A stretch of 26,225 bases of DNA from Sphaerosporella brunnea (GCA_008704415.1 VXIS01000480.1:1-26225), one strand, 5' to 3'; counted from the stretch's first letter, positions 18,069 through 26,149 are shown. A program made the numbers and translations. Notes: generated from the letters alone by a model not told the origin.

Positions 18069-20312
18069 CTATATCACTCCATCGTCTCCACCGATCCCAC
18101 CGTCTTTACCACTGCCATGCTCTCCCGACGTCACCATTGCACGTTTAGCATGATATTCGTTCCAGCACTTGTCCGGGCAAAGGTAAACCTTGCAATCGTT
18201 GCAATAGTTGGAGGTCTGTGATGGTCTCGAACTTTGTACTGTATTGGGTGAAACCTCTTGCAAGGCTACGTCCTTGCTGACGACTCTGCAATATGTGCAG
18301 GTACCCTTTTTCTTACGCGACTTTGATCCTTCACGAGTAGGTAAGGAGCCGGCCTTATGGGATCCAGGCGCAAGTGGTTTATCGAGTCCAGGTATGTTCT
18401 TGGAGCTGCCCAAGTCGTTGAAGCTGCGTGGACCCGACTCAACTGTGATACTGACTTGTACGCGCTTGGTGCTGTAGGTGTCGAGGAGTTCATGAACAAG
18501 GCGCATGCGGAATTGTCGTTGGCTCATCAACTGCTTGAGGGGTGCACCGGACTCTTGCTGTGCTACACGATACAAGATGTGTGCATTGATGATGATCACA
18601 TCAAGCAGCCAGAAGAATAGACAGAACCAATTTCTTCGAGTTCTGAGGTGGCTGGATAGATGCGCTCGCTTTTGGTCATGGATATCCACTCCCCCCATGA
18701 AGTGATTGTAATCCCAGATTGCTCTTGGGATCGGGAAAAGCTTTTCTTTCTCGCCAGGGTTGTAGTGTTTTTGTGCGTTCCTATCAGCTTTGGTTGTACC
18801 TGTGTGTCGCCTTCGCTTGGAGACTACATAGTTTTCCTTTCCGAGAACATTGTGGATAGTCGTCATAAAGGTGACATAATTATTATCCATCCAAAGCAAA
18901 CATAAAACTGGCGAGCATTCATCTCCCACAACCTTTGCCTTTAGAGTGTTCCACTCCAAATCTTCCCCTCGGCGCTTCGCATCTGAAAGCTCTGTTGGGT
19001 ATCCTTTTGCATTTTGCCTTGTGGTTCCTGCAGCACCAATACCAAGCTTGCGAAGATCTGACAAGAGTGGGACTGTTGTAAAGTAGTTGTCCATGTAAAT
19101 ATGGAACAAATACCTATCATATGGTAGCGTCTTTGCTAGATGGAGCACCATTTGTGAGGTAGGAGGGTGTTCTGTATCATCGCCTTCCGCTTTGTTGTCG
19201 TCTGCAGCTTTGTCGCCTGGAGCTTGGTCGCCTGCAGCTTCGTTGTCTGCTGCTTTCGTGCCTGCTGCCTTCTTGCCTGCAGCTTCGTTGTCTGCTGCTT
19301 TCGTGCCTGCTGCCTTCTTGCCTGCTGCTTTTTTACCTGCCGCTTTTTTGCCTGCCGGTTCTGTCTGCCGAGTTTTTTTTTGCAGCGGAACTCCAATGAT
19401 ATGCTGCGTCCGAGAGCTGTATCGCCAATCCCAAGTGTATCCTCTCCAACAGAGCGCAAATATTTTGTGTCCTTTTTTAATTGGCTTGTTCTTAAACTTG
19501 TTGGTGTCTTTACTTCTCCCTTTAAACTTAACTATCATCTCGTCTAAGGAAAGCTCTGTAGCAGGGAGAAGATATTTCTTAGAGGCTGTCACTACATGTG
19601 TAGCAAGAGGCTCTAGCTTGTCGTAAACCATAGGTTGGGTGGTCTGAGGTGCCTTTCTTTTGCGCTGACCAGTAGAAATGGGTTTGGTCGCAACAGGGTG
19701 TGTGGGCGGATAAACGGTCGGCTGGACGGGTGGATTATCTGGCTGCGAGATATGCAAATAACGTTTAATTTGCTCAAAGCGGCATAGACTCATGTGCTTC
19801 ATCGGTACATGACACGTCAAGTCGTTTAAACTCCAGTACTGATCAACCACCTTTTCGCTTCCGCTGTTGTGAACAACCGACATGTAAATAAGCAGCGCTA
19901 TCCAGCGATAAAGCTCTTGAGCTGTGACGGCATGCCATTCTCGTGATGATGGTCCTTGGGGAGATGGGTGTGACGTAGCATACTGATTAGTACTAGCTAC
20001 AATATAATTCATTATGTCAGCAGAAAAAAAAAGGAGAAAATATGCAAGGGGACTGTCGAGTTTATGATTTAGTGGAAGTGAAGACTTTGCATTGTGGCGG
20101 CTATGCTGAGACGTAAAGGGAGTAAAATCTTTGTCGCATGCCTTATCAAGGCTTGGCGGTGTGTACGTGTCAGGCCATCTTTCCTTCGTAATTGAATCAA
20201 AAGCTGATTTCAATATTTTCACCTGCAAGCTCGTGGGATTGATATTCTGGAACATCTGCCGCTTCTGTTTCCTCATCCATTTCCGAGTCTGCATCATTCC
20301 AATCCTCCTCAT
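18069..20312 (-). CDS. piggyBac-family transposase (DDE_Tnp_1_7)
   Basis: One 747-codon frame. Conserved piggyBac features: RWPDTYTPPSLD near residue 45-56, the DDD triad LSLDEMIVKF (Asp257), IYMDNYFTTVPL (Asp408) and MGGVDIHDQ (Asp543), and the KKGHKIFALC and TTRQNAKGYP blocks. It should cut and paste DNA at TTAA sites. A Cys-rich C-terminus (CTYC 672-675, CNDC 704-707, Cys712, Cys716, His721) matches the zinc-binding end used for DNA recognition. An insertion of Lys/Thr-Ala-Ala-Gly repeats (residues 317-375) lengthens the gap between the first two Asp to 151, against about 78 in the insect founder. The usual acidic N-terminus lies upstream in another frame (20376-20197), so the original start is probably lost by a one-base shift. 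No TTAA-bounded ends were identified. Confidence 0.93.
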   Translation of the reverse strand: MRRIGMMQTRKWMRKQKRQMFQNINPTSLQVKILKSAFDSITKERWPDTYTPPSLDKACDKDFTPFTSQHSRHNAKSSLPLNHKLDSPLAYFLLFFSADIMNYIVASTNQYATSHPSPQGPSSREWHAVTAQELYRWIALLIYMSVVHNSGSEKVVDQYWSLNDLTCHVPMKHMSLCRFEQIKRYLHISQPDNPPVQPTVYPPTHPVATKPISTGQRKRKAPQTTQPMVYDKLEPLATHVVTASKKYLLPATELSLDEMIVKFKGRSKDTNKFKNKPIKKGHKIFALCWRGYTWDWRYSSRTQHIIGVPLQKKTRQTEPAGKKAAGKKAAGKKAAGTKAADNEAAGKKAAGTKAADNEAAGDQAPGDKAADDNKAEGDDTEHPPTSQMVLHLAKTLPYDRYLFHIYMDNYFTTVPLLSDLRKLGIGAAGTTRQNAKGYPTELSDAKRRGEDLEWNTLKAKVVGDECSPVLCLLWMDNNYVTFMTTIHNVLGKENYVVSKRRRHTGTTKADRNAQKHYNPGEKEKLFPIPRAIWDYNHFMGGVDIHDQKRAHLSSHLRTRRNWFCLFFWLLDVIIINAHILYRVAQQESGAPLKQLMSQRQFRMRLVHELLDTYSTKRVQVSITVESGPRSFNDLGSSKNIPGLDKPLAPGSHKAGSLPTREGSKSRKKKGTCTYCRVVSKDVALQEVSPNTVQSSRPSQTSNYCNDCKVYLCPDKCWNEYHAKRAMVTSGEHGSGKDGGIGGDDGVI
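19188..19364 (-). repeat. 15-bp coding minisatellite in the transposase
   Basis: Units of 15 bp encode (G)KKAAG, TKAAD and NEAAG five-residue blocks. A TKAADNEAAG pair occurs twice, separated by KKAAG, so there is a short higher-order unit. It lies between the first and second catalytic Asp of the piggyBac transposase. The antisense frames here are Ala/Cys-rich shadows. Confidence 0.93.
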
Positions 20313-20376
20313 CTGTTTCTTCTGAATCTTCGTATCTGGATTCGTCGATCTCCTGAATTGTTGGGGACGGCTGCAT
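20197..20376 (-). pseudogene. Acidic N-terminal segment of the piggyBac transposase, out of frame
   Basis: The ATG at 20376 opens with MQPSPTIQEIDES, followed by a strongly acidic stretch (SEETDEEDWNDADSEMDEE). This is the usual N-terminal character of piggyBac transposases. The frame ends at a TGA at 20197 while the catalytic frame (offset by one base) is open from before 20312. No donor/acceptor pair of normal intron length lies in the overlap, so a single-base insertion between about 20310 and 20230 is the likely break. Use of the internal ATG at 20312 is the alternative. Confidence 0.6.
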
Positions 20377-20751
20377 AGTGGTGATGGCGATGGTGGTGTG
20401 TTGAATCTTTTTTTCTTCAGCTCGGGTGAAGAAAAGATAAAGATGCATCTCGCTAGGTATTACCATATTTAGTGTTCTGATCCGAAGCCACAGGCAGTGA
20501 TTACTTCTTTCTTCCTAGCTTCAAGTAGAAAATAGTAAGTAGAGCAGAATAAGGGGCTGCAGCTGTGTCACCGCACGCCTTCGCTCCGGGATTCAGAGCA
20601 AAGGCATCAGCTGAAGGAGCGACAGCTGGAGGAGCGAGAGAGCCACCTGAAGTGCCTTCCTTTACTTCCTCCAAAAGAATAAATACCATACAGAAATCCC
20701 TTCTATTCGCTTCTACATCAACCTCAACTCCATCTCCCACTCTATCCTACC

Positions 20752-21133
20752 ATGGCAAGAAAGCATCGCTCCGGAGCTCAGCAGCGTGCCTACAAAATCG
20801 CTAGACGTCACGAGCAACGATGTCAAAATGAGCGGTTTCGCCGCACTTTAGCTGAGCTTCGAGCTCATGAACGGGAAATTGTTGACCAAGACTATGAGCT
20901 ATTCCAACAATTACAACGTAAGAATTTGTATTGAAAAACACTCCATAAACTGACTAACCATTACTACAGGGGAAGCAGAAGTAGCGAGACAGGCACAAGA
21001 AGAAGCTGTCAGGCAGGCGCAACAAGAAGCCACTAGGCGAGAGGAACAAGAGGAGGAAACCGAGCTGGATGATAGCGATTCGGATAAGGATAACAACTTT
21101 GTTCTTCCAATTGGCCGTACACGTCCCAGATGA
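20752..21133 (+). CDS. Small two-exon charged coiled-coil protein, divergent from piggyBac transposase
   Basis: Exon 1 is 20752-20917 and exon 2 is 20970-21133, with a textbook 52-bp intron: donor C|GTAAGA, branch CTGACTAAC, acceptor TACAG. The product has 109 residues. The start MARKHRSGAQQRAYKIARRH is basic. A long helix with heptad-like spacing follows (AELRAHEREIVDQDYELFQQLQ, continuing EVARQAQEEAVRQAQQEATRR), then an acidic stretch (DDSDSDKD) and a basic end PIGRTRPR. The intact frame and clean splice sites suggest a functional gene. It starts 375 bp from the acidic ATG of the transposase gene in head-to-head layout, so it may be a second gene of the same element, perhaps a DNA-binding or regulatory helper. 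I know no family name for it. Confidence 0.72.
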
Positions 21134-21166
21134 AGGCATTCAATGGTCGTGTTTGGATCCTTTCGT

Positions 21167-21890
21167 GTCATAGGGGACGATAAACCCAGCTCATTACCCT
21201 CCGTGGGAGAGCCTCCTTTTCCATCGACAGCTTGGACAAGGTGTTCGGCAGTCATAAGGGACGGTAAACCCAGCTCATACCCTCCGTGGGAGAGCCTCCT
21301 TTTCCATCGACAGCTTGGACAAGGTGTTCGGCAGTCATAGGGGACGGTAAACCCAGCTCATACCCTCCGTGGGAGAGCCTCCTTTTCCATCGACAGCTTG
21401 GATAAGGTGTTCGGCAGTCATAGGGGACGATAAACCCAGCTCATTCCCCCCGAGGGAGAGCCTCCTTTTCCATCGACAGCTTGGACAAGGTGTTCGGCAG
21501 TCATAAGGGACGGTAAACCCAGCTCATACCCTCCGTGGGAGAGCCTCCTTTTCCATCGACAGCTTGGACAAGGTGTTCGGCAGTCATAGGGGACGGTAAA
21601 CCCAGCTCATACCCTCCGTGGGAGAGCCTCCTTTTCCATCGACAGCTTGGATAAGGTGTTCGGCAGTCATAGGGGACGATAAACCCAGCTCATTCCCCCT
21701 GAGGGAGAGCCTCCTTTTCCATCGACAGCTTGGACAAGGTGTTCGGCAGTCATAGGGGACGATAAACCCAGCTCATACCCTCACGGGGGGAGAGCCGTTC
21801 ACAGAGGACGTTAAACTCGAGCTCATACCCTTTGGGGAAGGGCCACTAAATCCATCCACAACTTGGAGAAGGCGTTCGCAATTTGGTAAG
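21167..21890 (+). repeat. 83-bp tandem array with 249-bp higher-order unit
   Basis: Eight units start at 21167, 21251, 21334, 21417, 21500, 21583, 21666 and 21749, spaced 83 bp (the first 84), followed by a degenerate ninth. Each contains AAACCCAGCTCAT, GGGAGAGCCTCCTTTTCC and AGGTGTTCGGCAGTCAT. Diagnostic bases (AAGGGACGG versus GGGGACGA, GGACAAGG versus GGATAAGG, ATACCCTCC versus ATTCCCCC) cycle with a period of three units: 21251-21499 and 21500-21748 are near-identical 249-bp blocks. Confidence 0.95.
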
Positions 21891-22289
21891 GGACCCATGA
21901 CTCAATAGAGTTGTACGCATGGGAGGAGCGGGAGGGGCGGGCCCGCTTCAATTTCCAGTCCAAAGTTAATTTGATGCAAACTGACATTAAATGCCTAGCA
22001 TAATCTTGTGCGTGGTTGAGGGCTTGAAATTGATGAAGTGCGTATGGTTGATGGAAAACGTGATGTTGATGGAGAGTGTGAAGGGTAGTTAGAGAATAAA
22101 CCACTTTGAAACATAATTCTCTTTAACACTTGAGCCCGTGACGTTTATTTTCATCATTGTGTGCTGCATACATCTTTCTCCGAGCCTTCGTTCTTTTCAA
22201 TCCTTCATCTGGATCATTGCGCGAAGGATCCTTTGGTGGATTGTATTGGGACGTAGGTAACGGATGAGACATAACCGGAAAAGTGTACT
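21891..22289. other. Stretch between two repeat arrays
   Basis: No convincing gene. On the minus strand a 49-codon ORF from 22272 to 22123 (basic, containing RNDPDEGLKRTKARRKMY) has protein-like composition. It could be the end of a gene cut by the neighbouring satellite, but nothing identifies it. Confidence 0.3.
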
Positions 22290-22735
22290 CCAAACATAGA
22301 GGCTCAGGGTAGGACTCAGGGTAGGACGCGGCACGGGTTTGGGGGTTTGGAGCCTGGAGCGTAGAGGTTGCGGTAATCTGTATCTTCAAACCCCAAGTCA
22401 ATCGGATGGAAACTGGCAGAGTTGTAGTTGGAAAGCGTACTCACCACATAGAGGCTCGGTGCAGGACCCAGTACCAGTTCGGGGATTGGGGGTTTGGAGC
22501 CTGGAGCGTAGAGGTTGCGGTAATCTGCAGCTTCAAACCCCAAGTCAATCGGATGGAAACTGACAGAGTTGTAGTTGGAAAGCGTACTCACCACATAGAG
22601 GCTCGGTGCAGGACCCGGTACTGGTTCGGGGGTTAGGGGTTTGGAGCCTGGAGCTTAGAGGTTGCAGTAATCTGCAGCTTCAAACCCCAAGTCAATCAGA
22701 TGTAAACTGCCAGAGTTGCGGTAGGAAAGGCATGG
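22290..22735 (-). repeat. Satellite array B (147-bp period, minus orientation)
   Basis: Three units of the same family as 17093-17945 lie in reverse complement: CTTCAAACCCCAAGTCAATC, GGATGGAAACTG, AACATAGAGGCTC or CACATAGAGGCTC. The GGTTTGGAGCC landmark starts at 22344, 22491 and 22638, exactly 147 bp apart. The 7-mer expansion seen in array A is absent here. Confidence 0.9.
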
Positions 22736-23045
22736 AAATTTTAACTGAGCTGCAGGTTCAAAGCCGCCTGCACCATACCGACTTCCATTCACCAGAAATC
22801 TTATTTTCTCGTCAGCGACCAGAACACGAGATTTCTGATTTTAGGACCGAAGTACCTAGGGACAGAAAACTCCTCCCGAAGGAAGAGAAAACAACCCATC
22901 GAGACTGACGCTAGCTGCGGAGCATTAACACCATAATTATGATGCGACAACCCTCTTACCATCCGAAGACGGCCCCTCAATTACCCCAGCTTGAGATCAT
23001 TCTAGAATCGTTAAACCAACTCTAGCGAGTGGTTGATTCACAGGA
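22736..23045. other. Unassigned stretch
   Basis: This follows satellite array B. Short plus-strand frames exist, and CTCCTCCCGAAG occurs at both 22870 and 23051, pointing to an old duplication. No gene is supported. Confidence 0.3.
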
Positions 23046-23453
23046 ATGAGACTCCTCCCGAAGAAGGCTCAAAACTGCGGTGTCAACAACCGAATGCGAT
23101 CAGCTCAGAGTGTAAATAGTAAAAGCCCTCGGAAACCCACAAATAGTAAAAGCCCTCGGAAACCCACAAATAGTAAAAGCCCTCGCCTTCGGAAACCCAC
23201 AAATAGTAAAAGCCCTCGCCCTCGGAAACCCACAAATAGTAAAAGCCCTCGGAAACCCACAACGCCTGTTTTCCTTTCGGATAACCCTCACAGCGAGGGG
23301 GTAGAATGTCAGTCAAGAACAGTCAAGAACATACCAAGTTTCGACTCGGGAGGTGAGCCTGTCTTCCTTTCGGATACCCTCACAGCAGTAGCCGCACTCT
23401 GCAGGAGGGGAGGGTCCGGAAACTTCAGGTTGCAGCCTGCTTTGTTTCGTTAG
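23046..23453 (+). CDS. Low-confidence ORF with NSKSPRKPT repeats
   Basis: 135 codons from the ATG at 23046 to a stop at 23453. Residues about 24-72 are five copies of a nine-residue block NSKSPRKPT, two of them lengthened by two residues to SPRLRKP or SPRPRKP. SP-basic repeats of this kind occur in some histone-H1-like and minor-groove-binding tails. After the repeats, two copies of PVFLSD about 30 residues apart reflect a DNA duplication at 23266 and 23357. No upstream exon or family was recognised, and the frame may only be a by-product of a 27/33-bp minisatellite. Confidence 0.22.
   Translation: MRLLPKKAQNCGVNNRMRSAQSVNSKSPRKPTNSKSPRKPTNSKSPRLRKPTNSKSPRPRKPTNSKSPRKPTTPVFLSDNPHSEGVECQSRTVKNIPSFDSGGEPVFLSDTLTAVAALCRRGGSGNFRLQPALFR
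23115..23262 (+). repeat. 27/33-bp minisatellite
   Basis: Five units start at 23115, 23142, 23169, 23202 and 23235: AATAGTAAAAGCCCTCGGAA followed by ACCCACA. The third and fourth carry a 6-bp insertion (GCC(T/C)TC). All lengths are multiples of three. Confidence 0.95.
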
Positions 23454-23509
23454 CTATATTTCCTTTGTGTTCTGCAAGCGGAGGACAAACCGGGCAGCGG
23501 TATACTTAG

Positions 23510-23700
23510 CTTGGGGAGCAGCGGGGTGCTTGAGGAGCAGCGGGGTGCTTGAGGAGCAGCGGGGTGCTTGAGGAGCAGCGGGGTGCTTGAGGAGCAGCGG
23601 GGTGGTGGGCGAAGTTTGGGGAGCGGCGGGGTGCTTGAGGAGCAGCAGGGTGCTTGAGGAGCAGCAGGGTGGTGGGCGAAGTTTGGGGAGCGGCGGGTGG
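23510..23700 (+). repeat. 19-bp minisatellite (GAGGAGCAGCGGGGTGCTT)
   Basis: About seven 19-bp units are broken by two copies of a GGTGGTGGGCGAAGTTTGGG spacer, which produces a larger repeat. Variants have CAGCAGGG instead of CAGCGGGG. Frames through it on the minus strand are Pro/Leu-rich shadows. Confidence 0.93.
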
Positions 23701-24535
23701 TAGGTTATTGGGCGCAGGTTGGGATGACTCACTGGGCGTCACTCGATCTTCCATTAACCCCGGTCTGGAGCTTGGAGTGCCAAGCCACCGATAAAAGGGA
23801 TAAGAACTGCGCGTGGTGAACAACCTCATCGTTAAAGCTACTCCCCCTTTATCATAGCCACGCCCGTGCTCCAAAGCCGCTATCCCAGTTCACGCCAGCT
23901 TCGAAAACTTGAGTGCGCTGTAGAGTACACGACTATCTACGAGAGGACCTCGTATCGCAGGGCAGCCTGTGGTAGCGCTGTAGATTCCAGTAGCGTTCCC
24001 TCGCATCGGTTCATTCCACAATTCCAAACATCACTGTTCACATACCCGAGGCCGTGAGAGATATATGCCATCGATGGGTGTGAGAGAAGGGGGCAAAGAT
24101 TGCTAAGCAAGTGGCTTAAGAAGCGTGAGTGTTGATGTGATGATATCACAGACTGCCAATCGCTAAGAGAATGGTAGATCAGACACCGGAGACGCTACGA
24201 CGAGAGTTTTCGACATTATTTACCCGATGAATAAGGCGCCATGCTGCAGAGGTCTAAAGGACAAGTCTTCGCAAAGTCTAAAACAGGCCAGAAATCTGAC
24301 AAGCCCGCCACAGACGCCAAAGGCGGCGTCGAAGTTCTGTTCAGCATCCTTCGAATCAGTCCATGATCCGAGACGTTGCATACAAAGACTGGCGCTCCCG
24401 AGGTCCTGCATGTGGCAACGGCTGTATCGGAATTCTCCTCAAGCAAGAGCTGTTTTGCACTTTACCTATTTCGTTTGGCGGCTATATTTATCCCACGCTG
24501 ATGTGAATCAGCAACAGCAGAAAAGAGCATCGTGG
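23701..24535. other. Long stretch with no supported gene
   Basis: Frames on both strands are short. A 41-codon plus-strand ORF at 24241 (containing KTGQKSDKPATDAKGG) has some coding character but no context. I see no repeat, RNA gene or element border that can be supported. Confidence 0.35.
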
Positions 24536-25095
24536 TTACACCAGGGCGTGTATCGTGTTCATGTTACTTAGATACTTCAGCTTCAACCAGCCATTATTGA
24601 TCATGAATGCAGATACCCACCGGATAATCTCTGCAATAACACAGAGAGAATCTCGTACTACTCACGCGGCCGGAATCATTGAACATCACGTGCCGCACAG
24701 GGTTGGGGTTATATTTTTCACGTGTGTGGGGTTGTAGCGGAACCAGGCCACAACGGCTGATTTTTGGAGGGCTTATTTTCGCGTATCCTACTACATCAAT
24801 TTGATTTAAAGCGGTTGCGCCGTTGTTGAGATAATGGGGGGTATCGAGCGGGGTGCTTTCGGGTAGAAAATATAACCCTAACCCTTCGGGCACGTGGTGT
24901 GCAATGATTCCGGCCGCGTGAGTAGAGTACATGAGCCTGTCGGCGACTCGACTGCCGAACAACTGTAAAAAGCTGGGCAACTGCTACGCCAAGCTCCCTG
25001 AACATAGCATGTGCTTGCGGAAAGAAAGCTTTGACCTTCACATCCCATAATTTGCTTCGAGCTTCGGGAAGAAATTGCGGTAAAGGCGCTCTGTG
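24536..25095 (-). pseudogene. Unrecognised gene remnant interrupted by a 270-bp MITE
   Basis: On the minus strand, from about 25095 (a CACCACAG acceptor-like site at its start) to 24930, the frame is strongly protein-like (containing LPQFLPEARSKLWDVKVKAF and AHAMFRELGVAVAQLF). The element at 24658-24927 then intervenes. If it and one TA are ignored, the same frame continues from about 24655 (containing DSLCVIAEIIRWVSAFMIN) to a TAA at 24538-24536. The product is helical and has no motif I recognise. The true start is unclear; an intron upstream of 25095 is possible. Confidence 0.5.
24658..24927. mobile_element. 270-bp MITE with about 60-bp imperfect terminal repeats
   Basis: The left end (C, then TACTCACGCGGCCGGAATCA) and the right end are inverted repeats over about 60 bp at roughly 85-90% identity, with a 2-nt slip (CTAC versus CTCTAC) at the tips. 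TA flanks both sides (24656-24657, 24928-24929). Removing the element and one TA rejoins a coding-like frame on the minus strand. Inner ends read GGGTT(G/A)GGGTTATATTTT. Confidence 0.78.
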
Positions 25096-25103
25096 GTGCA
25101 ACC

Positions 25104-25345
25104 GTTTAAACACATAATTTAAACGAAAGGATCTGTTTGACCCCCTATATAACCGTGGCGGTGCCGTCAAACCAAGATTTAAACAAATATTCAAATCAGT
25201 CACGTGGAAAAATGCGTTGCATGTCATCCATGGTCAAACCAGTTGTTTAACGTGCAGTTAAACCAGTTGTTTGACGTGCGGTTAAACCAGTCGTTTGACG
25301 TGGAATTAAACCATTCGTTTGACGTGCGGTCAAACTGGTCGGCAA
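25104..25345 (+). repeat. 24-bp tandem repeat with TGACGT cores, and flanking TTTAAAC motifs
   Basis: From about 25227 to 25345 a 24-bp unit (GTTAAACCAGTTGTTTGACG, then TGCG) is repeated four to five times. Three units carry TTTGACGTG and one TTTAACGTG. Just upstream (25104-25185) are GTTTAAAC, two more TTTAAAC and GTCAAACC. TGACGT is the half-site of CREB/ATF-type bZIP factors, so the array could be a clustered regulatory site. No downstream gene is clear. Confidence 0.7.
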
Positions 25346-25521
25346 ATCAGGTACACAGACAAGCATCAAAATTAATCCTAGATACATATAATAATCTGCT
25401 GGCCGGAAATCTACTCGGTTGAAAGAACTGAAAAAGACCGGCCAGCCGGTGAGCGAACAAAAAAAAAAAAAAAAAGAGATCTTAAAAGCTGTAGTGGAAA
25501 GATTTACGGGTTCAACCTGCG

Positions 25522-26114
25522 TGTCATAAGTGACTACCCATTGAACAAAGATCGTGAGAACACAAATTACGTACGACTCCCATTCCTTACGTTGCTGTCG
25601 AACCTCCTGACGAACCTCCTGACGAATTGCCTGAGACTGCCGTTCGTTCTGTAGCTCCTGTCGAATAGCTTCGTTCTGAAGGACCTTTTGACTTTTGTGT
25701 GCCCCTTGAGAGCGAGTCACACGATCCGAAGAAGCAGCAGGAATGCAGCTCCGACCGCCACTGCCACTGCCACTGCCACCGCAACCGAGACGACGGCCAC
25801 GACCACGACCGCCACCGCGACCACGTGTAACGGGACAGGCGCGAGGAAACATCCAAGGTACATAGCTTTCGAGGCAAGGACCGGAGGCAGGAGGACAAGG
25901 ACAAGAGGCAGAAGAAGACGAGACAAGACAAGGTGGTTCAAGGTTACTAGGTTCGCTAGTATACAAGACGTTCAGTAAAGAAGAAAAGAAGAAAAGAAAC
26001 AAAAACAAGTGAAACCTCGCCATTTATGCTTTCCCGTCACGTGACCGCGGCGCGCCGCGTTACGTGACACCCTAACCCTAGCGCCGAGCCACCCCTTAAC
26101 CTTGAGCCGTGACA
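25522..26114 (-). mobile_element. 3' LTR of a Ty3/gypsy retrotransposon (about 593 bp)
   Basis: On the minus strand the LTR starts TGTCACGGCTC at 26114, directly after a polypurine tract. It probably ends ...TTATGACA at 25522, giving TGTCA/TGACA terminal inverted repeats. It contains a GC-rich palindrome with CACGTG, a CATAAAT box near 26030, and C/T-rich sequence. A 258-codon frame through it is incidental. The left end is less certain because no second LTR is in the window. Confidence 0.62.
26036..26068. promoter_or_regulatory. GC-rich palindrome with E-box arms in the LTR U3 region
   Basis: GTCACGTGACCGCGGCGCGC and its near-complement GCGTTACGTGAC form an imperfect palindrome centred on GGCGCGCC. 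The left arm has CACGTG and the right TACGTGA, E-box-like sites bound by bHLH factors. The position, shortly upstream of a CATAAAT box, suits an LTR promoter. Confidence 0.4.
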
Positions 26115-26117
26115 GTA

Positions 26118-26127
26118 TCCCCCTCCT
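26118..26127 (-). promoter_or_regulatory. Polypurine tract of the Ty3/gypsy element
   Basis: The minus strand reads AGGAGGGGGA then TAC immediately before the LTR start TGTCACGG. It lies about 20 nt after the polyprotein stop, the expected site for plus-strand priming during reverse transcription. Confidence 0.65.
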
Positions 26128-26149
26128 ATGGCTGAGCTCCGACGAAGCT

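Noticed and set aside
19167..19626. Ala- and Cys-rich plus-strand ORFs of 126 and 144 residues
   Set aside because: They are antisense to the coding minisatellite and core of the piggyBac transposase.
21167..21890. CRISPR-like array
   Set aside because: Whole 83-bp units are repeated, with no unique spacers between constant repeats, and the host is eukaryotic.
22316..22636. Minus- and plus-strand ORFs of 74-92 residues in satellite array B
   Set aside because: 147 is a multiple of three, so frames persist through the satellite units; both strands are equally open and repetitive.
25505..25520. tRNA B-box-like sequence GGGTTCAACC
   Set aside because: No A box or cloverleaf could be built around it.
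25247..26023. 258-residue minus-strand ORF with a signal-peptide-like start
   Set aside because: It lies mostly within the LTR, passes through an A18/T18 tract (poly-Phe) and ends in the 24-bp repeat. The LTR interpretation explains the sequence better.
25522..26114. Solo LTR
   Set aside because: The sequence to its right is a polypurine tract preceded by a gypsy polyprotein tail, and the two flanks do not show a matching target duplication.
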